Made by a program: the position numbers and the translations under genes. From CALBPI01 sp039821605 (GTDB taxonomy: Bacteria; Pseudomonadota; Gammaproteobacteria; Steroidobacterales; Woeseiaceae): 64,000 bases of DNA. The stretch spans positions 597,577 to 661,576 of the forward strand of contig JBCBNV010000002.1 of the NCBI GenBank assembly GCA_039821605.1. Reading direction: 5' to 3'. A model generated the notes under the pieces. It was given only the letters and a program-made list of their open reading frames with translations, was not told the origin of the DNA and searched no databases. Position 1 is the stretch's first letter; each line of letters opens with the position of its first letter. Below are positions 8,485-17,786 of the stretch, piece after piece.

Positions 8485-11019
8485 ATGTTTGAATCCAGGA
8501 AATGGCTCCTGGCCGTGCTGTTCATGGCGCTGGCTACGACCGCAGCCGCCGAAGATGGCGACAAGGAAGAGGCTGAAAAGCCCAAGACCATCGCTGAGCT
8601 GACCGAAGAACACACCCGCCAGGACGGGCTCATCACGGTGTTCCGTGACGAGAAGGCCGGCGGCGTCAAGCTGATGCTCGAGGCGGATCGGCTCGATAGC
8701 AAGATGATCTATTTCGCCCAGGCGACCGACGGTGTGGTGCAGACGGGCTATTTCCGCGGCGCCTATCTCGCCAACCAGGTCATCACCTTCCGACGCTTCT
8801 ACGACACAATTCAGGTCGTCGCGCACAACACGCGATACTACTTCGACGCCAATAACGCGCTGGCCAAAGCGGCGTCGGCCAACATCAGTGAAGCCATCCT
8901 CGCCACCGAGAAGATTCTCGCCGAAGACGAGGAAACGGGGGCATTGCTGATCAGTGGCGACAAGCTCTTCAAGACCGAGGCCATGCTGCAGGTAAAGCCG
9001 TCGCCGAATCCCGATGCGGACCCGAAGTCGTTCAAGTTAGGCAGCCTTTCGGATAGCGCGAGCCGCATCCTGGCCACGCGCAGCTACCCGCAGAATACCG
9101 ACGTCGAGTCCGAGTACGTGTATTCGAATGGTTCGCCGGTGGGCCGCACGGGTGGTGACATCACCGACCCGCGCCATGTTGCCGTGCGCGTCGTGCACAG
9201 CATCATCGCCATGCCCGAGAACGACTTCAAACCGCGGTTCGACGATCCGCGTGTGGGCTATTTCACGGACTATGTCACGGACCTGACATCGTTCAGTTCC
9301 ACGCCGTACCGCGATCCGATTGCGCGCTGGAATCTTGTCAAGAAGGACCCGTCGGCTGCCGTGTCGGATCCCGTCGAACCGATCACGTTCTGGATCGAGA
9401 ACACGACCCCTGTTGAATACCGCGACATGATTCGCGATGCGGCGCTGCAGTGGAACCTGGCATTCGAAAAAGCCGGCTTCTCGAACGCGGTTGCCGTCAG
9501 CGTGCAGCCCGATGACGCCGACTGGGACGCGGGCGACATCCGCTACAACGTGTTGCGCTGGACCTCGTCGCCGAACCCGCCGTTTGGTGGTTACGGTCCG
9601 AGCTTCACGAACCCGTACACGGGCCAGATTCTCGGCGCGGACATCATGCTCGAGTACTCGTTCCTGAACCGTTACAGCTTTGCGCGCCACCTGCTCAGCG
9701 ACGCCTCGACGCTGCTCGCCTCGCCCGTGAACCACCTGCACGGCCTCGAATTCTGCACGCTGGCCGACGGCTTGCGCGCGGAAACGGGCACGGCACGCGC
9801 CATTGCGGCTGCGTCGGGCGACTTCTCAGGTCCGATGGAGGAGCAGCTCGTGCGTGACAGCATGTACTACCTGATCCTGCACGAGATCGGGCACACGCTG
9901 GGCCTCAACCACAACATGAAGGCGACGCAGCTACTGGGCGCCGACGAAGTGTTCGATGGCGAGGTCGTCGACACCGTGCTTGCGGGTTCGGTGATGGACT
10001 ACCCGGCCGTGAACTTCGCGCCCAATGGCACCAAGCAGACGTTGTTCTACACGATTGCCCCGGGTCCTTACGATGACTGGGCCATCCAGTTCGGCTACGC
10101 GCCCGAGATGGACGATCCGGCAGTCCGCGCCGCGCACCTCGCGCGCTCGACCGAGCCCGAGCTGGCCTTCGGCAACGATGCCGATGACATGCGCGCACCG
10201 GGCAAGGCCATCGACCCACGTGTGAACATCTACGACATGTCGAACGATGCCATCGGCTATGCGTCGACGCGTATGACGCAGATCGGCGAGGCGCTCGAGA
10301 AGCTGCCCGCAACGCTGCCTGCGGACGGTGAGTCTTACCAGGAGACACATGACGTGTTCGTCACGCTGATGCGCAGCTGGGCCCGTTCGGCGGCCGTCGT
10401 GTCACGCTACGTGGGGGGTGTGCAGATCAACCGCGCCATGGTGGGTCAGCCCGGCGGAGGCGAGCCCTACACGGTGATCGACGCGGCCACGCAGCGTCGC
10501 GCCATGCAGGTCCTGGCGGACCAGGTGTTTGCACCGGACGTGCTGGACCCAGCGTCGGGCACCTACCGTTACCTGGCGCAGCAGCGTCGTGGCTTCAACT
10601 TCTTCGGCAACAACGAAGACCCGAAAATCCACGACGCGGTGCTCGCGGTGCAGTCGTCGGTGCTCGATCACCTCATGCACCCGTCGGTGACCAAGCGTCT
10701 CAGCGACTCGGCGCTTTACGGCAACGAATACTCGCTGGCTGAAGCCATGGAAACGCTCACGGACGCGATCTTCGCGGCCGACGCGCGCGGAAACGTCAAC
10801 ACCGTCCGCCAGAACCTGCAGATCGACTACGTGAACCGTCTGGCAACCGTGGTCAAGGGCAACGGCGGTTACGACAACCTGACCCGGTCGATGGCGGTCT
10901 ACCTGCTCGGTGAGATCGACGACACGATCTCGCGCAAACGCGGTGCCGACCTCTCGACCAAGGCGCACGTCGCGCACCTCAAGCTGATCATCGAGCGCGC
11001 GCTCGACGACGACGCCTGA
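8485..11019 (+). CDS. Exported zinc-dependent metalloprotease (DUF5117/DUF4953 type)
   Basis: A large zincin-type protease, 844 residues from this start. A signal peptide (KWLLAVLFMALATTAAA, cleavage near residue 23) is followed by a DUF5117-like region, then the catalytic motif H466-E-I-G-H470-T-L-G-L-N-H476-N, an extended metzincin-like HExxHxxGxxH. A long C-terminal region completes the DUF4953 architecture. The start at 8485 is preferred over 8470 because GGGGAA lies about 8 bases upstream and the signal peptide then has a normal n-region. Acts in the periplasm or outside. It precedes the ECF/FecR/TonB operon but is separated from it by a strong hairpin. Confidence 0.85.
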   Translation: MFESRKWLLAVLFMALATTAAAEDGDKEEAEKPKTIAELTEEHTRQDGLITVFRDEKAGGVKLMLEADRLDSKMIYFAQATDGVVQTGYFRGAYLANQVITFRRFYDTIQVVAHNTRYYFDANNALAKAASANISEAILATEKILAEDEETGALLISGDKLFKTEAMLQVKPSPNPDADPKSFKLGSLSDSASRILATRSYPQNTDVESEYVYSNGSPVGRTGGDITDPRHVAVRVVHSIIAMPENDFKPRFDDPRVGYFTDYVTDLTSFSSTPYRDPIARWNLVKKDPSAAVSDPVEPITFWIENTTPVEYRDMIRDAALQWNLAFEKAGFSNAVAVSVQPDDADWDAGDIRYNVLRWTSSPNPPFGGYGPSFTNPYTGQILGADIMLEYSFLNRYSFARHLLSDASTLLASPVNHLHGLEFCTLADGLRAETGTARAIAAASGDFSGPMEEQLVRDSMYYLILHEIGHTLGLNHNMKATQLLGADEVFDGEVVDTVLAGSVMDYPAVNFAPNGTKQTLFYTIAPGPYDDWAIQFGYAPEMDDPAVRAAHLARSTEPELAFGNDADDMRAPGKAIDPRVNIYDMSNDAIGYASTRMTQIGEALEKLPATLPADGESYQETHDVFVTLMRSWARSAAVVSRYVGGVQINRAMVGQPGGGEPYTVIDAATQRRAMQVLADQVFAPDVLDPASGTYRYLAQQRRGFNFFGNNEDPKIHDAVLAVQSSVLDHLMHPSVTKRLSDSALYGNEYSLAEAMETLTDAIFAADARGNVNTVRQNLQIDYVNRLATVVKGNGGYDNLTRSMAVYLLGEIDDTISRKRGADLSTKAHVAHLKLIIERALDDDA

Positions 11020-11027
11020 GCACGGTT

Positions 11028-11072
11028 CGCCCGCCGCCGCCGCGCCGAGACCCTGCGCAGCGGCGGCGGGCG
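11028..11072 (+). terminator. Intrinsic-type terminator after the metalloprotease
   Basis: A perfect 13-base inverted repeat (11028-11040 pairing with 11060-11072, all G/C) with a 19-base loop, followed by TTTT at 11078-11081. It lies 9 bases after the protease stop and separates it from the downstream sigma factor operon. The T-run is short, as expected in a GC-rich genome. Confidence 0.6.
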
Positions 11073-11130
11073 ACCGATTTTCGCCACGCCGTGCGTCTAA
11101 CGGGGAACCACCAGACGTTTACGGCACGGT

Positions 11131-11748
11131 ATGACATTTCCCTCGGACGTCGCCCTGATTCGGGCGCTGCTATCTGGTAGCGAGCGCGCATTCCGGGAGT
11201 TTTTCGACGAGTACTACGACCGCGTGTACCGGTTCGTGCTCATGCGCGTTGACGGTGACCACGCGGCGACCGAGGACATCACGCAAAGCGCCTTGTCAAA
11301 GGCCCTGCGCAAGCTGTCCCGCTTCAAGGGTGAGGCCCGGCTTTTTTCCTGGTTGTGCGCCATCGCGCGCAACGAAACCGTGGATTGGCTCCGGCGCCAG
11401 GGTCGCTACAAGACGCACATCGTGTTCGTTGATGACGACCCCGAGGTCGCATCGATGGTTGATGCCGTGAGCGTCGCCCGCGAAACCGGTCCCGAGGCGC
11501 AGGCGAGCCGTCAGCAGCGCCTCGAACGTATCCACGCCGCGCTCGATCGTTTGCCGCGCCGTTACGGCGATGCGCTCGAGTGGAAGTACATCGAGGGCCT
11601 GTCCATTCGCGAAATTGCAGACCGCCTCGAGCTGAGCGGTGAGGCGACGCAATCGACGCTGGCACGTGCGCGACGCGCCTTCGCCGAGATCTACTCGACA
11701 TTGAGCGCCGGGTCACCCGCGGCACTGGTAAGGGAGAGTGATTCATGA
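11131..11748 (+). CDS. ECF-type RNA polymerase sigma factor
   Basis: A 205-residue extracytoplasmic-function sigma factor. Region 2 (about 18-90) includes the EDITQSALSKAL core-binding helix and the WLRR -10 reading end. Region 4 (about 145-195) has RLPRRYGDALEWKYIEGLSIREIA and a helix-turn-helix. Its stop overlaps the FecR gene by four bases. With the downstream FecR and the STN-containing TonB receptor it forms a cell-surface signalling operon of the FecI/FecR/FecA type. Confidence 0.9.
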   Translation: MTFPSDVALIRALLSGSERAFREFFDEYYDRVYRFVLMRVDGDHAATEDITQSALSKALRKLSRFKGEARLFSWLCAIARNETVDWLRRQGRYKTHIVFVDDDPEVASMVDAVSVARETGPEAQASRQQRLERIHAALDRLPRRYGDALEWKYIEGLSIREIADRLELSGEATQSTLARARRAFAEIYSTLSAGSPAALVRESDS

Positions 11749-12722
11749 CCGAGCGCGACGAGAAGCTTGACGAGTTGCTTCGCGGCGCCGAATCGCGGCT
11801 GCGCGTGCCCGACACAGCAAGGCAGAGCGCCTATCGTCATCTTGGCACCACATGGCGTGGTCTCGTCTGGCGACGTCGGGCGATGCGCGCAGGCATTGCC
11901 GCAACGATCGTGGCCGCGATTGGCGCGGCCCTGATTGTGTTTCGACCCGAGACGCCTCCGGCGCCCGTAGTGGCTGAGACCGTCCGGATCATCGGTGACG
12001 CGTGGCGCGTCGATGAGGGCGGGGTGGCCGAGACGCTTCCCGTCGGTGCGTCGATACGTGCGGGTCTGCTGATCCGTGTCGACCGACAAGGCGGCGTGGC
12101 GCTGCGTGACACGAACGGCGTGGTCCTGCGGCTCGACCAGGGCACACGATTGCGAAGCGAGGGCGCCTCGCACTGGTTTGTCGAGGCAGGCGCCGTTTAC
12201 ATCGACACGCAAGCTGTTGCAGCCGACACGCGTGCCGCGAGCGGGCCGACAGTGCGTGTAGAAAGCGCGTTTGGTTCCGTGGTCAATCGGGGCACGCAAT
12301 TTCTCGTGGCCGTGAGCACCGACAACATGGCCGTGGCGGTTCGGCGCGGTCGCGTCGCCGTCTCAAGTGGCAGCGGGCAGGTCGCCGTCGAGGCGGGCCA
12401 GCAGGTCGACGTCGACGAAGACGGCCCTGGCAGGACGCGCGAAGTCGCAGGCTGGGGCGCCGTCTGGCGGTGGACGGAGAACCTGGTCGACTGGTCGATC
12501 GCCGATGGTCAGACCGTGGCGCAATTGCTGCTCTGGGTCTCTCATGAGACCGGCCACCCGGTTGCCTACGAGAACGAGTCAGCGCGCGAGCTTGCCTTGC
12601 AGTCCCGCGTGTTCGGGATCGCCGGGCTACCCCCCATGCGCGCCTTGCCACTCGGGCTGGCATCGGCCGAAATGCGCTTCGGGCTCGTCGACGGTACGAT
12701 CGTGGTTTCCAAGGCACGTTGA
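11745..12722 (+). CDS. FecR family anti-sigma factor/regulator
   Basis: A 325-residue inner-membrane regulator. The N-terminal cytoplasmic part (about 1-44) would bind the sigma factor, one membrane helix lies at about 45-65, and a periplasmic FecR domain (about 85-190) carries the GSVVNRGTQFLV core. The last 80 residues resemble an STN-like fold (DWSIADGQTVAQLLLWVSHETGHPV), probably the contact site for the receptor. Coupled to both neighbours: a four-base overlap upstream and a TGATG junction downstream. Confidence 0.88.
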   Translation: MTERDEKLDELLRGAESRLRVPDTARQSAYRHLGTTWRGLVWRRRAMRAGIAATIVAAIGAALIVFRPETPPAPVVAETVRIIGDAWRVDEGGVAETLPVGASIRAGLLIRVDRQGGVALRDTNGVVLRLDQGTRLRSEGASHWFVEAGAVYIDTQAVAADTRAASGPTVRVESAFGSVVNRGTQFLVAVSTDNMAVAVRRGRVAVSSGSGQVAVEAGQQVDVDEDGPGRTREVAGWGAVWRWTENLVDWSIADGQTVAQLLLWVSHETGHPVAYENESARELALQSRVFGIAGLPPMRALPLGLASAEMRFGLVDGTIVVSKAR

Positions 12723-15055
12723 TGAGAGGCGCGGGCATGCGCGCTTCATGGCTCAAAGTCTCGTTGATCGCCCTGCTGTGCGGTGTCGTTGCGGCGCCCG
12801 CGGCGTCCGAACCTGCGGCCCGCGCAAGACAAGACGTGGCCCTTGTCGACGTCGTCGATCAACTGCGTAGCCGCGGACTGCCGGTCATCTACTCATCTCG
12901 ATTGTTGCCTCGGCATCTCCGTGTCCCGGCTCCGCCGGAATCCGGTGAGCCGGAGCAGGTGCTTGCGTCGCTTCTCGCGCCGCATGGGCTGATTCTGCGT
13001 GGGGAAGGGCGCTATCTCGTCATCGTTCGCGCAAGCGAGCCCGCGGACGCGCCGCCAGACGCGGCGGCGAGCGTGGCGCCAGCGGCGATCGAAGAGGTGG
13101 TGGTCTCGGCCAGCCGGTATGCCCTCGAGCGTGAGGCCGACCTCTTTCGGGTCAATGCGCAACAGGACGATATCTTCGCGCTGCCCGACGTCGGCGACGA
13201 TGCGCTCAAGTACCTGCAGCGACTGCCGGGCACGGCGGCCAATGGCGTCAGCGCAAGGACGCACGTGCGAGGCGGCGTGCAGGACGAGGTCGATATCGTG
13301 CTGAACGGTCACCGGCTGCGCGACCCGTTTCATGTCCGGGATTTCCAAAGTCCGTTCAGCGTCATCGATAGCCGGGCCGTGGGCAGCATGCAGGTGTACA
13401 GCGGCGCGTTTCCCGCGCGCTACGGCGAGCGGATGAGCGGTCTCGTCATCATCGACTCGCTGCGTCCCGAGGTGCCCCTGCGACACGAACTGGGGCTGAG
13501 TGTCTACAGCACCTCCGCTTTGTCCAGTGGCTATTTCGATGACGGTCGCGGTCATTGGCTGGCGAGTGCGCGCCGCGGCAATCTCGACCTGTTCATTGAC
13601 GAACGCTTCGGTTCGCCCCGGTACGCTGATGCCTTCGCCGTAGTCGCCTACGACGTCAACGAACGCCTGTCGATTGCCGTCAATACGCTTCTCGCAGATG
13701 ACGCCGTCGATGTGTTCGTGGAGGACAGCGTTGATGAATTGGTTCGGTCTCGCGATGACGTGCGCAGCCGGCAACTTTGGTTGAATGCGGATGTCACGCT
13801 GAGTGATCGTTGGGCCGCGACCTCGGTACTGTCCTACGAGTCCTCTCGGCGCGATCGATTGGGCCGAAATCTGCAAGACGACAAGATCGACGCCAGCGTG
13901 CGCGACTTTCGCGACCTCACAGCCTGGTCCGCCCGCACCGACGTTCAATTCGAAGCATCAGAAGCGACGCATTGGCGCTTTGGCGCGGGCTACGAGCGCG
14001 CGCGCAGTCGTTACCGTTACGACGCGAGCGGTGTCTACGGCGAAGACTGGCTGGCCTGGCAGACGATTGACCCGCGAGCGCTTGCACGCGACATCGATGC
14101 GGCGGTTCGCGGTGAGGTGTTATTCGCTTACGCATCCGTTCTGTTCTCGGCGGGTCCGTCGAGTACCGCGGAGATCGGAGTTCGGTGGGATAAGCAGACT
14201 TACACGGACGTGGACGACAACACCTCCTGGAGTCCGCGGCTCAGCCTGATGCGCCAACTGGGTAGTGACTGGGAACTCCGCGCGTCCTTTGGTCGCTACT
14301 ACCAGGCGCAACGACTCGACGAACTCGACATCGCGGACGGCGATACACGGTTCTACCCGGCACAGCGTACCGACCAGTACATCGTTGGCCTGAGGCGCCA
14401 GCTCGGCGGTGCGCTGTCGGCGCGCGTGGAGCTCTATCACAAGTATGCAAACCGCCTGGCGCCGCGCTACGAGAACCTGCTCGACCCCACCCAGGTCACG
14501 CCGGAACTGGCACCGGATCGGCGCCGCATTGCGCCCGAGGCGGCCCGCGCGTGGGGCGCGGAAGTGCTCGTGGAACACCGCGACGAAGATCTGACTTGGT
14601 GGCTGAGCGCGGCTTACGCCCGCGCCGAGGACCGGCTTCCCGGTGTTGGCTGGGCGCCACGCAGCTGGGACCAGCGCCGATCCGTCAACCTGGGTCTTCA
14701 GCGCCAAGTGGGTCCCTGGACGTTGTCGGCAAGTTATTCGTGGCGAAGCGGCTGGCCGACGACGCCCGTTCGGCTGGACACCGGGACCGGTCGCGCGTCG
14801 CTTGAACTTGCGGACTACAACCGTGACCGTCTGGGCGGCTTCTCAAGCCTCAATATGCGCGCGCAAAGACGCGTGCAGGTACCCATCGGCGAGCTCGACC
14901 TGTTTGTCGAGGTCAGCAATGCAGCCAATGCGCGCAACCCCTGCTGTCGCGACTATGACGTGGAGCGTAACGAAGACGAGGTCCCGTTCCTCGACATCTC
15001 AGAGGACAACTGGCTGGGTGTCTTCCCGGCAGCCGGAATCTTGTGGCGCTTCTGA
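12722..15055 (+). CDS. TonB-dependent outer-membrane receptor with STN signalling domain
   Basis: A 777-residue receptor. A signal peptide (LKVSLIALLCGVVAAPAAS) is followed by a secretin/TonB short N-terminal (STN) domain (about 40-105, starting DVALVDVVDQLRSRGLPV), a linker containing IEEVVVSASR (TonB box-like), a plug domain (about 125-250, with RGGVQDEVDIVLNG) and a beta-barrel ending in WRF, whose terminal Phe is typical of outer-membrane barrels. The STN domain marks it as a signal-transducing receptor for the upstream FecR/sigma pair. Ligand unknown. ATG at 12722 shares its A with the FecR stop; ATG at 12737 is an alternative. The last 103 bases overlap the oppositely oriented glycosyltransferase gene. 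Confidence 0.88.
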   Translation: MRGAGMRASWLKVSLIALLCGVVAAPAASEPAARARQDVALVDVVDQLRSRGLPVIYSSRLLPRHLRVPAPPESGEPEQVLASLLAPHGLILRGEGRYLVIVRASEPADAPPDAAASVAPAAIEEVVVSASRYALEREADLFRVNAQQDDIFALPDVGDDALKYLQRLPGTAANGVSARTHVRGGVQDEVDIVLNGHRLRDPFHVRDFQSPFSVIDSRAVGSMQVYSGAFPARYGERMSGLVIIDSLRPEVPLRHELGLSVYSTSALSSGYFDDGRGHWLASARRGNLDLFIDERFGSPRYADAFAVVAYDVNERLSIAVNTLLADDAVDVFVEDSVDELVRSRDDVRSRQLWLNADVTLSDRWAATSVLSYESSRRDRLGRNLQDDKIDASVRDFRDLTAWSARTDVQFEASEATHWRFGAGYERARSRYRYDASGVYGEDWLAWQTIDPRALARDIDAAVRGEVLFAYASVLFSAGPSSTAEIGVRWDKQTYTDVDDNTSWSPRLSLMRQLGSDWELRASFGRYYQAQRLDELDIADGDTRFYPAQRTDQYIVGLRRQLGGALSARVELYHKYANRLAPRYENLLDPTQVTPELAPDRRRIAPEAARAWGAEVLVEHRDEDLTWWLSAAYARAEDRLPGVGWAPRSWDQRRSVNLGLQRQVGPWTLSASYSWRSGWPTTPVRLDTGTGRASLELADYNRDRLGGFSSLNMRAQRRVQVPIGELDLFVEVSNAANARNPCCRDYDVERNEDEVPFLDISEDNWLGVFPAAGILWRF

Positions 15056-16146
15056 TTCGGTGCCGACGCACGGGGTAGGTGCGTGGCCCAGGGTTCGAAG
15101 CGTTTGTCGGCTGCCGCGTAGAGCGCGAGATAGTCGGCGGTCATCTGGTCCACGGTGTATTTTCCGGCGCGCTGTCGTGCCGCGTCGCCAAGACGGGCGC
15201 GAAGCGCAGCATCGGCCTGCAGTCGTTCCACACCGTCCTGCAGCGCTTGCGTGTCATCGACGTCGACAAGCAAGCCGTGCCTGCGATCGGCGATGATCTG
15301 CGGGATGCCACCGGTTCTCGTTGCAACGACGGGTAAACCGAAGCCCATTGCTTCGATGATCGCGCTGCCAAGGCCCTCGCGGCGTGACGGCGCGACGACG
15401 ATATCGAGCGCCTGGTACCAGGCGGCGATGTCGTCCTGCCAGCCCACGAGGGATACGTTGGGCAGGCACACGGTTTCTCTCTCGAACGCTTCGCGGTCGC
15501 TGCCTTCCCCGATGAGCACGAAGTGAATCTCGGGTTTCGACAGCAGCAGCCTCGCCGCGATGTCGAAGATCATGCGTTGACCCTTGTCAGCGTCATCAAG
15601 CGCCGCGATGTGCCCCACGAGGAACCGGTCGCGGGCGTGGGGCGGGAGCGCGCTTCGAGCGTTGAACGCCGGCCGCGCTTCGGCGATCAACGCGTCCACG
15701 GATACGCCATCGAGGATCACGCGCGGTCGAAGCGCTGAGTCGTAATCACGTAGCAAACCGGCGACCGCGGTCGAGACGGCCGCGAGGCCATCGGTCCGGC
15801 GGTACATCCAGCGGGTGATGGGGCCGCGTTTGGGCGCGCGTGCGATGCGCCGGGTGACGACACTGGCCGCGCCGTACCTGAGCTTCGCGAGCGTCGCCGT
15901 CTGCACCGCGCGGCCGCAGTGCGCATGGCACAAGTCGACACCGCGCAACGCGCGCAGCGCAGACAGCGGCGAACGCGCTTCGCGTACGGCGACATGTCCC
16001 AGCCTGCGCAGCCGCTTCGCCGTTTCCGGCGATCGCACCAGTGCGCTTTGATGCAGGCCACGGTCGCGGAGCGCATCGATGAGCAACAGCATTTGTCGGT
16101 CGCCGCCGCGAAACTCGCGGGCGTGGCTGACGTGGGCGATGTGCAT
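14953..16146 (-). CDS. Glycosyltransferase family 4-like protein
   Basis: A 397-residue GT-B glycosyltransferase. The N-terminal segment HVSHAREFRGGDRQ is a typical acceptor-side start. The C-terminal half has KGQRMIFDIAARLLL, a FVLIGEGSDREAFE strand and the E-x7-E donor motif (EGLGSAIIEAMGFGLPVV). The start is placed at 16146 because AGGAG lies just upstream and the family N-terminus begins there; a longer frame to 16278 has no support. The last 35 or so residues, rich in Lys/Ser/Thr, overlap the 3' end of the receptor gene. Probably acts on surface polysaccharide or LPS. Confidence 0.85.
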   Translation of the reverse strand: MHIAHVSHAREFRGGDRQMLLLIDALRDRGLHQSALVRSPETAKRLRRLGHVAVREARSPLSALRALRGVDLCHAHCGRAVQTATLAKLRYGAASVVTRRIARAPKRGPITRWMYRRTDGLAAVSTAVAGLLRDYDSALRPRVILDGVSVDALIAEARPAFNARSALPPHARDRFLVGHIAALDDADKGQRMIFDIAARLLLSKPEIHFVLIGEGSDREAFERETVCLPNVSLVGWQDDIAAWYQALDIVVAPSRREGLGSAIIEAMGFGLPVVATRTGGIPQIIADRRHGLLVDVDDTQALQDGVERLQADAALRARLGDAARQRAGKYTVDQMTADYLALYAAADKRFEPWATHLPRASAPNQKRHKIPAAGKTPSQLSSEMSRNGTSSSLRSTS

Positions 16147-16271
16147 GGACGTTGTCTCCTGAGCGTCACGGTCTCTCGGAGGTAGGACGGCGCGTCCGCG
16201 CACAATCGGTCGCGACAGCTTTTCGTGAATCGGATCGTCAAACGGGGAGACATCTACCTGGATCGATCCGA

Positions 16272-17072
16272 ATGACACGACAACGCATCCATGACGAAAG
16301 CGCGAGCTTTTGCAAATCGAGAATCCGAGTCATCAGCCTGGAGGGCAGCATGGAACGACGCGCACACGTCGAGCGCGCCATGGCGCAGGCGGGCGCGCCG
16401 TACCAGTTCTTTTCTGCCATCGTTGGCGATGACGGCGCACAGTTTGCGGGGCGCGATGATGCGAGGTTCCTGAGTCTGACGGGCCGACTACCGCTCGCAG
16501 GCGAATACGGCTGCTACGCGAGCCACATGGCGCTATGGCAGGAGTGTGCAGCGCGCGGTATCTCGATGATCATTGCCGAGGACGACATCGACCCGCAGCC
16601 ACGGTTTGCATATGCCGCGGCGCTCGCGCTGGACCTGGCCGATCGATGCGGGTTCGTTCGTCTTGAGTCCGAAACGCGTGCGCGCAAGTCTCGCATCGCC
16701 CGGATCGGGTCTTTCGAGGTCTGGCAGTACACCAAGGCGTCGCAGGGCGCGCTGTGTTATGCGATTTCGCCCAGCGTGGCGCGCAACTTCTTACGCGCCA
16801 GCGCGCTGTTCTCCATGCCCGTCGACGTGTTCATAAGACGATACTGGGATCACGGGCAACCGCTGTTCGGGTTAACCCCGTACGTCGCAACGAGAAACGC
16901 CGTTGGCGCGTCCTCGACAATCGGTACGCGGCGCAAGGCAGCACGTTCTTTGCCTGAGCACGGCTCCCGCTTCGTGGCTCGCGTCTCCGACACGATTTCG
17001 CGACAGGCCTTCAATCTTCGTCGTGCTGGCTTGTCCCCGCTACTGCGGCGTTTGGATCAACGCAGGACGTAG
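16272..17072 (+). CDS. Glycosyltransferase family 25 (LPS type)
   Basis: A 266-residue member of the GT25 family, which adds sugars such as galactose to LPS. Diagnostic features are the opening strand RIRVISLEGSMERRAHVE, the GEYGCYASHMALWQ block and the acidic metal/sugar-binding EDDI motif. The ATG at 16272 places the family N-terminus about 18 residues in. Divergently arranged with the GT4-like gene across a 125-base gap. Together they suggest a small surface glycan locus. Confidence 0.8.
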   Translation: MTRQRIHDESASFCKSRIRVISLEGSMERRAHVERAMAQAGAPYQFFSAIVGDDGAQFAGRDDARFLSLTGRLPLAGEYGCYASHMALWQECAARGISMIIAEDDIDPQPRFAYAAALALDLADRCGFVRLESETRARKSRIARIGSFEVWQYTKASQGALCYAISPSVARNFLRASALFSMPVDVFIRRYWDHGQPLFGLTPYVATRNAVGASSTIGTRRKAARSLPEHGSRFVARVSDTISRQAFNLRRAGLSPLLRRLDQRRT

Positions 17073-17117
17073 TGGATCGCCTGACAGATTGCTCACCGGT
17101 TCCGGCGATTCCCGTGC

Positions 17118-17786
17118 TCAACCTTCGACGAGCGTGCCGACAAATACGACGTCGCCGGTCGGGACGCCCGTGGGCGAGCCGCCTGGCGGTTCGATACTGA
17201 TGGCGAGCGCGGTACTCGTCATGAGTATGCGCAGTTGCCGCGCGTCGAGGGCCAGCGTTGCAGCATCACCCGTGCCGATGACGCCGAGCGAGACGGGTGC
17301 GCTGTCGTCCTCGGGCAGCATCCACAACTCGAAGACGCGACCGGCCGGCGGGGCCGTTGTCACCACGGCTCGCGCTCTGGCCGTTGCCGTGTCTTCGTAG
17401 ACCTGAACCGACCAGGTCGCTACGGCATCCGAATCGCTGAGAACCGCTTGATAGGCGGGTAGCTCAGGCGCACGCTCGATCGAGAAGAACAGAACCGCAA
17501 ACAGGGTGGCGATCAGGCTCGCAGCCATTGCCGCGAGCCAACCGCCACGTCGCGGTTCGGGCCGCGTGGCGGCCTGGATACGCCGCCAAACAGTGTGGGG
17601 CACCTCGACGGGCGGCATGTCGGCGTACAAGCCGTAAAGGCGGGTCTCCCAATTGGCGACAGCCCGTCGCATCTGGAAGCTGCCTGGCAGCAGTCGTTCG
17701 AAACGCGTGCGGGCGCGACCACGCAAGGTACCGAGCACATACTCGCGGGCCAGGGCATCAACCAATTCGGGACGTTCGTAGTTCAT
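17118..17786 (-). CDS. Anti-sigma factor, RskA/anti-SigK type
   Basis: A 222-residue membrane protein. The N-terminal zinc-less anti-sigma region (about 1-85, starting ALAREYVLGTLRGRARTRFE) is followed by one membrane helix (about 94-114) and a periplasmic RskA C-terminal domain with the VFELWMLPEDDSAPVSLGVI pattern. The ATG overlaps the stop of the sigma gene by four bases, giving a classical coupled sigma/anti-sigma pair. Confidence 0.88.
   Translation of the reverse strand: MNYERPELVDALAREYVLGTLRGRARTRFERLLPGSFQMRRAVANWETRLYGLYADMPPVEVPHTVWRRIQAATRPEPRRGGWLAAMAASLIATLFAVLFFSIERAPELPAYQAVLSDSDAVATWSVQVYEDTATARARAVVTTAPPAGRVFELWMLPEDDSAPVSLGVIGTGDAATLALDARQLRILMTSTALAISIEPPGGSPTGVPTGDVVFVGTLVEG

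Noticed and set aside
12719..12724. TTG start for the TonB receptor
   Set aside because: The adjacent ATG at 12722 forms the usual TGATG junction and gives the same protein one residue shorter.
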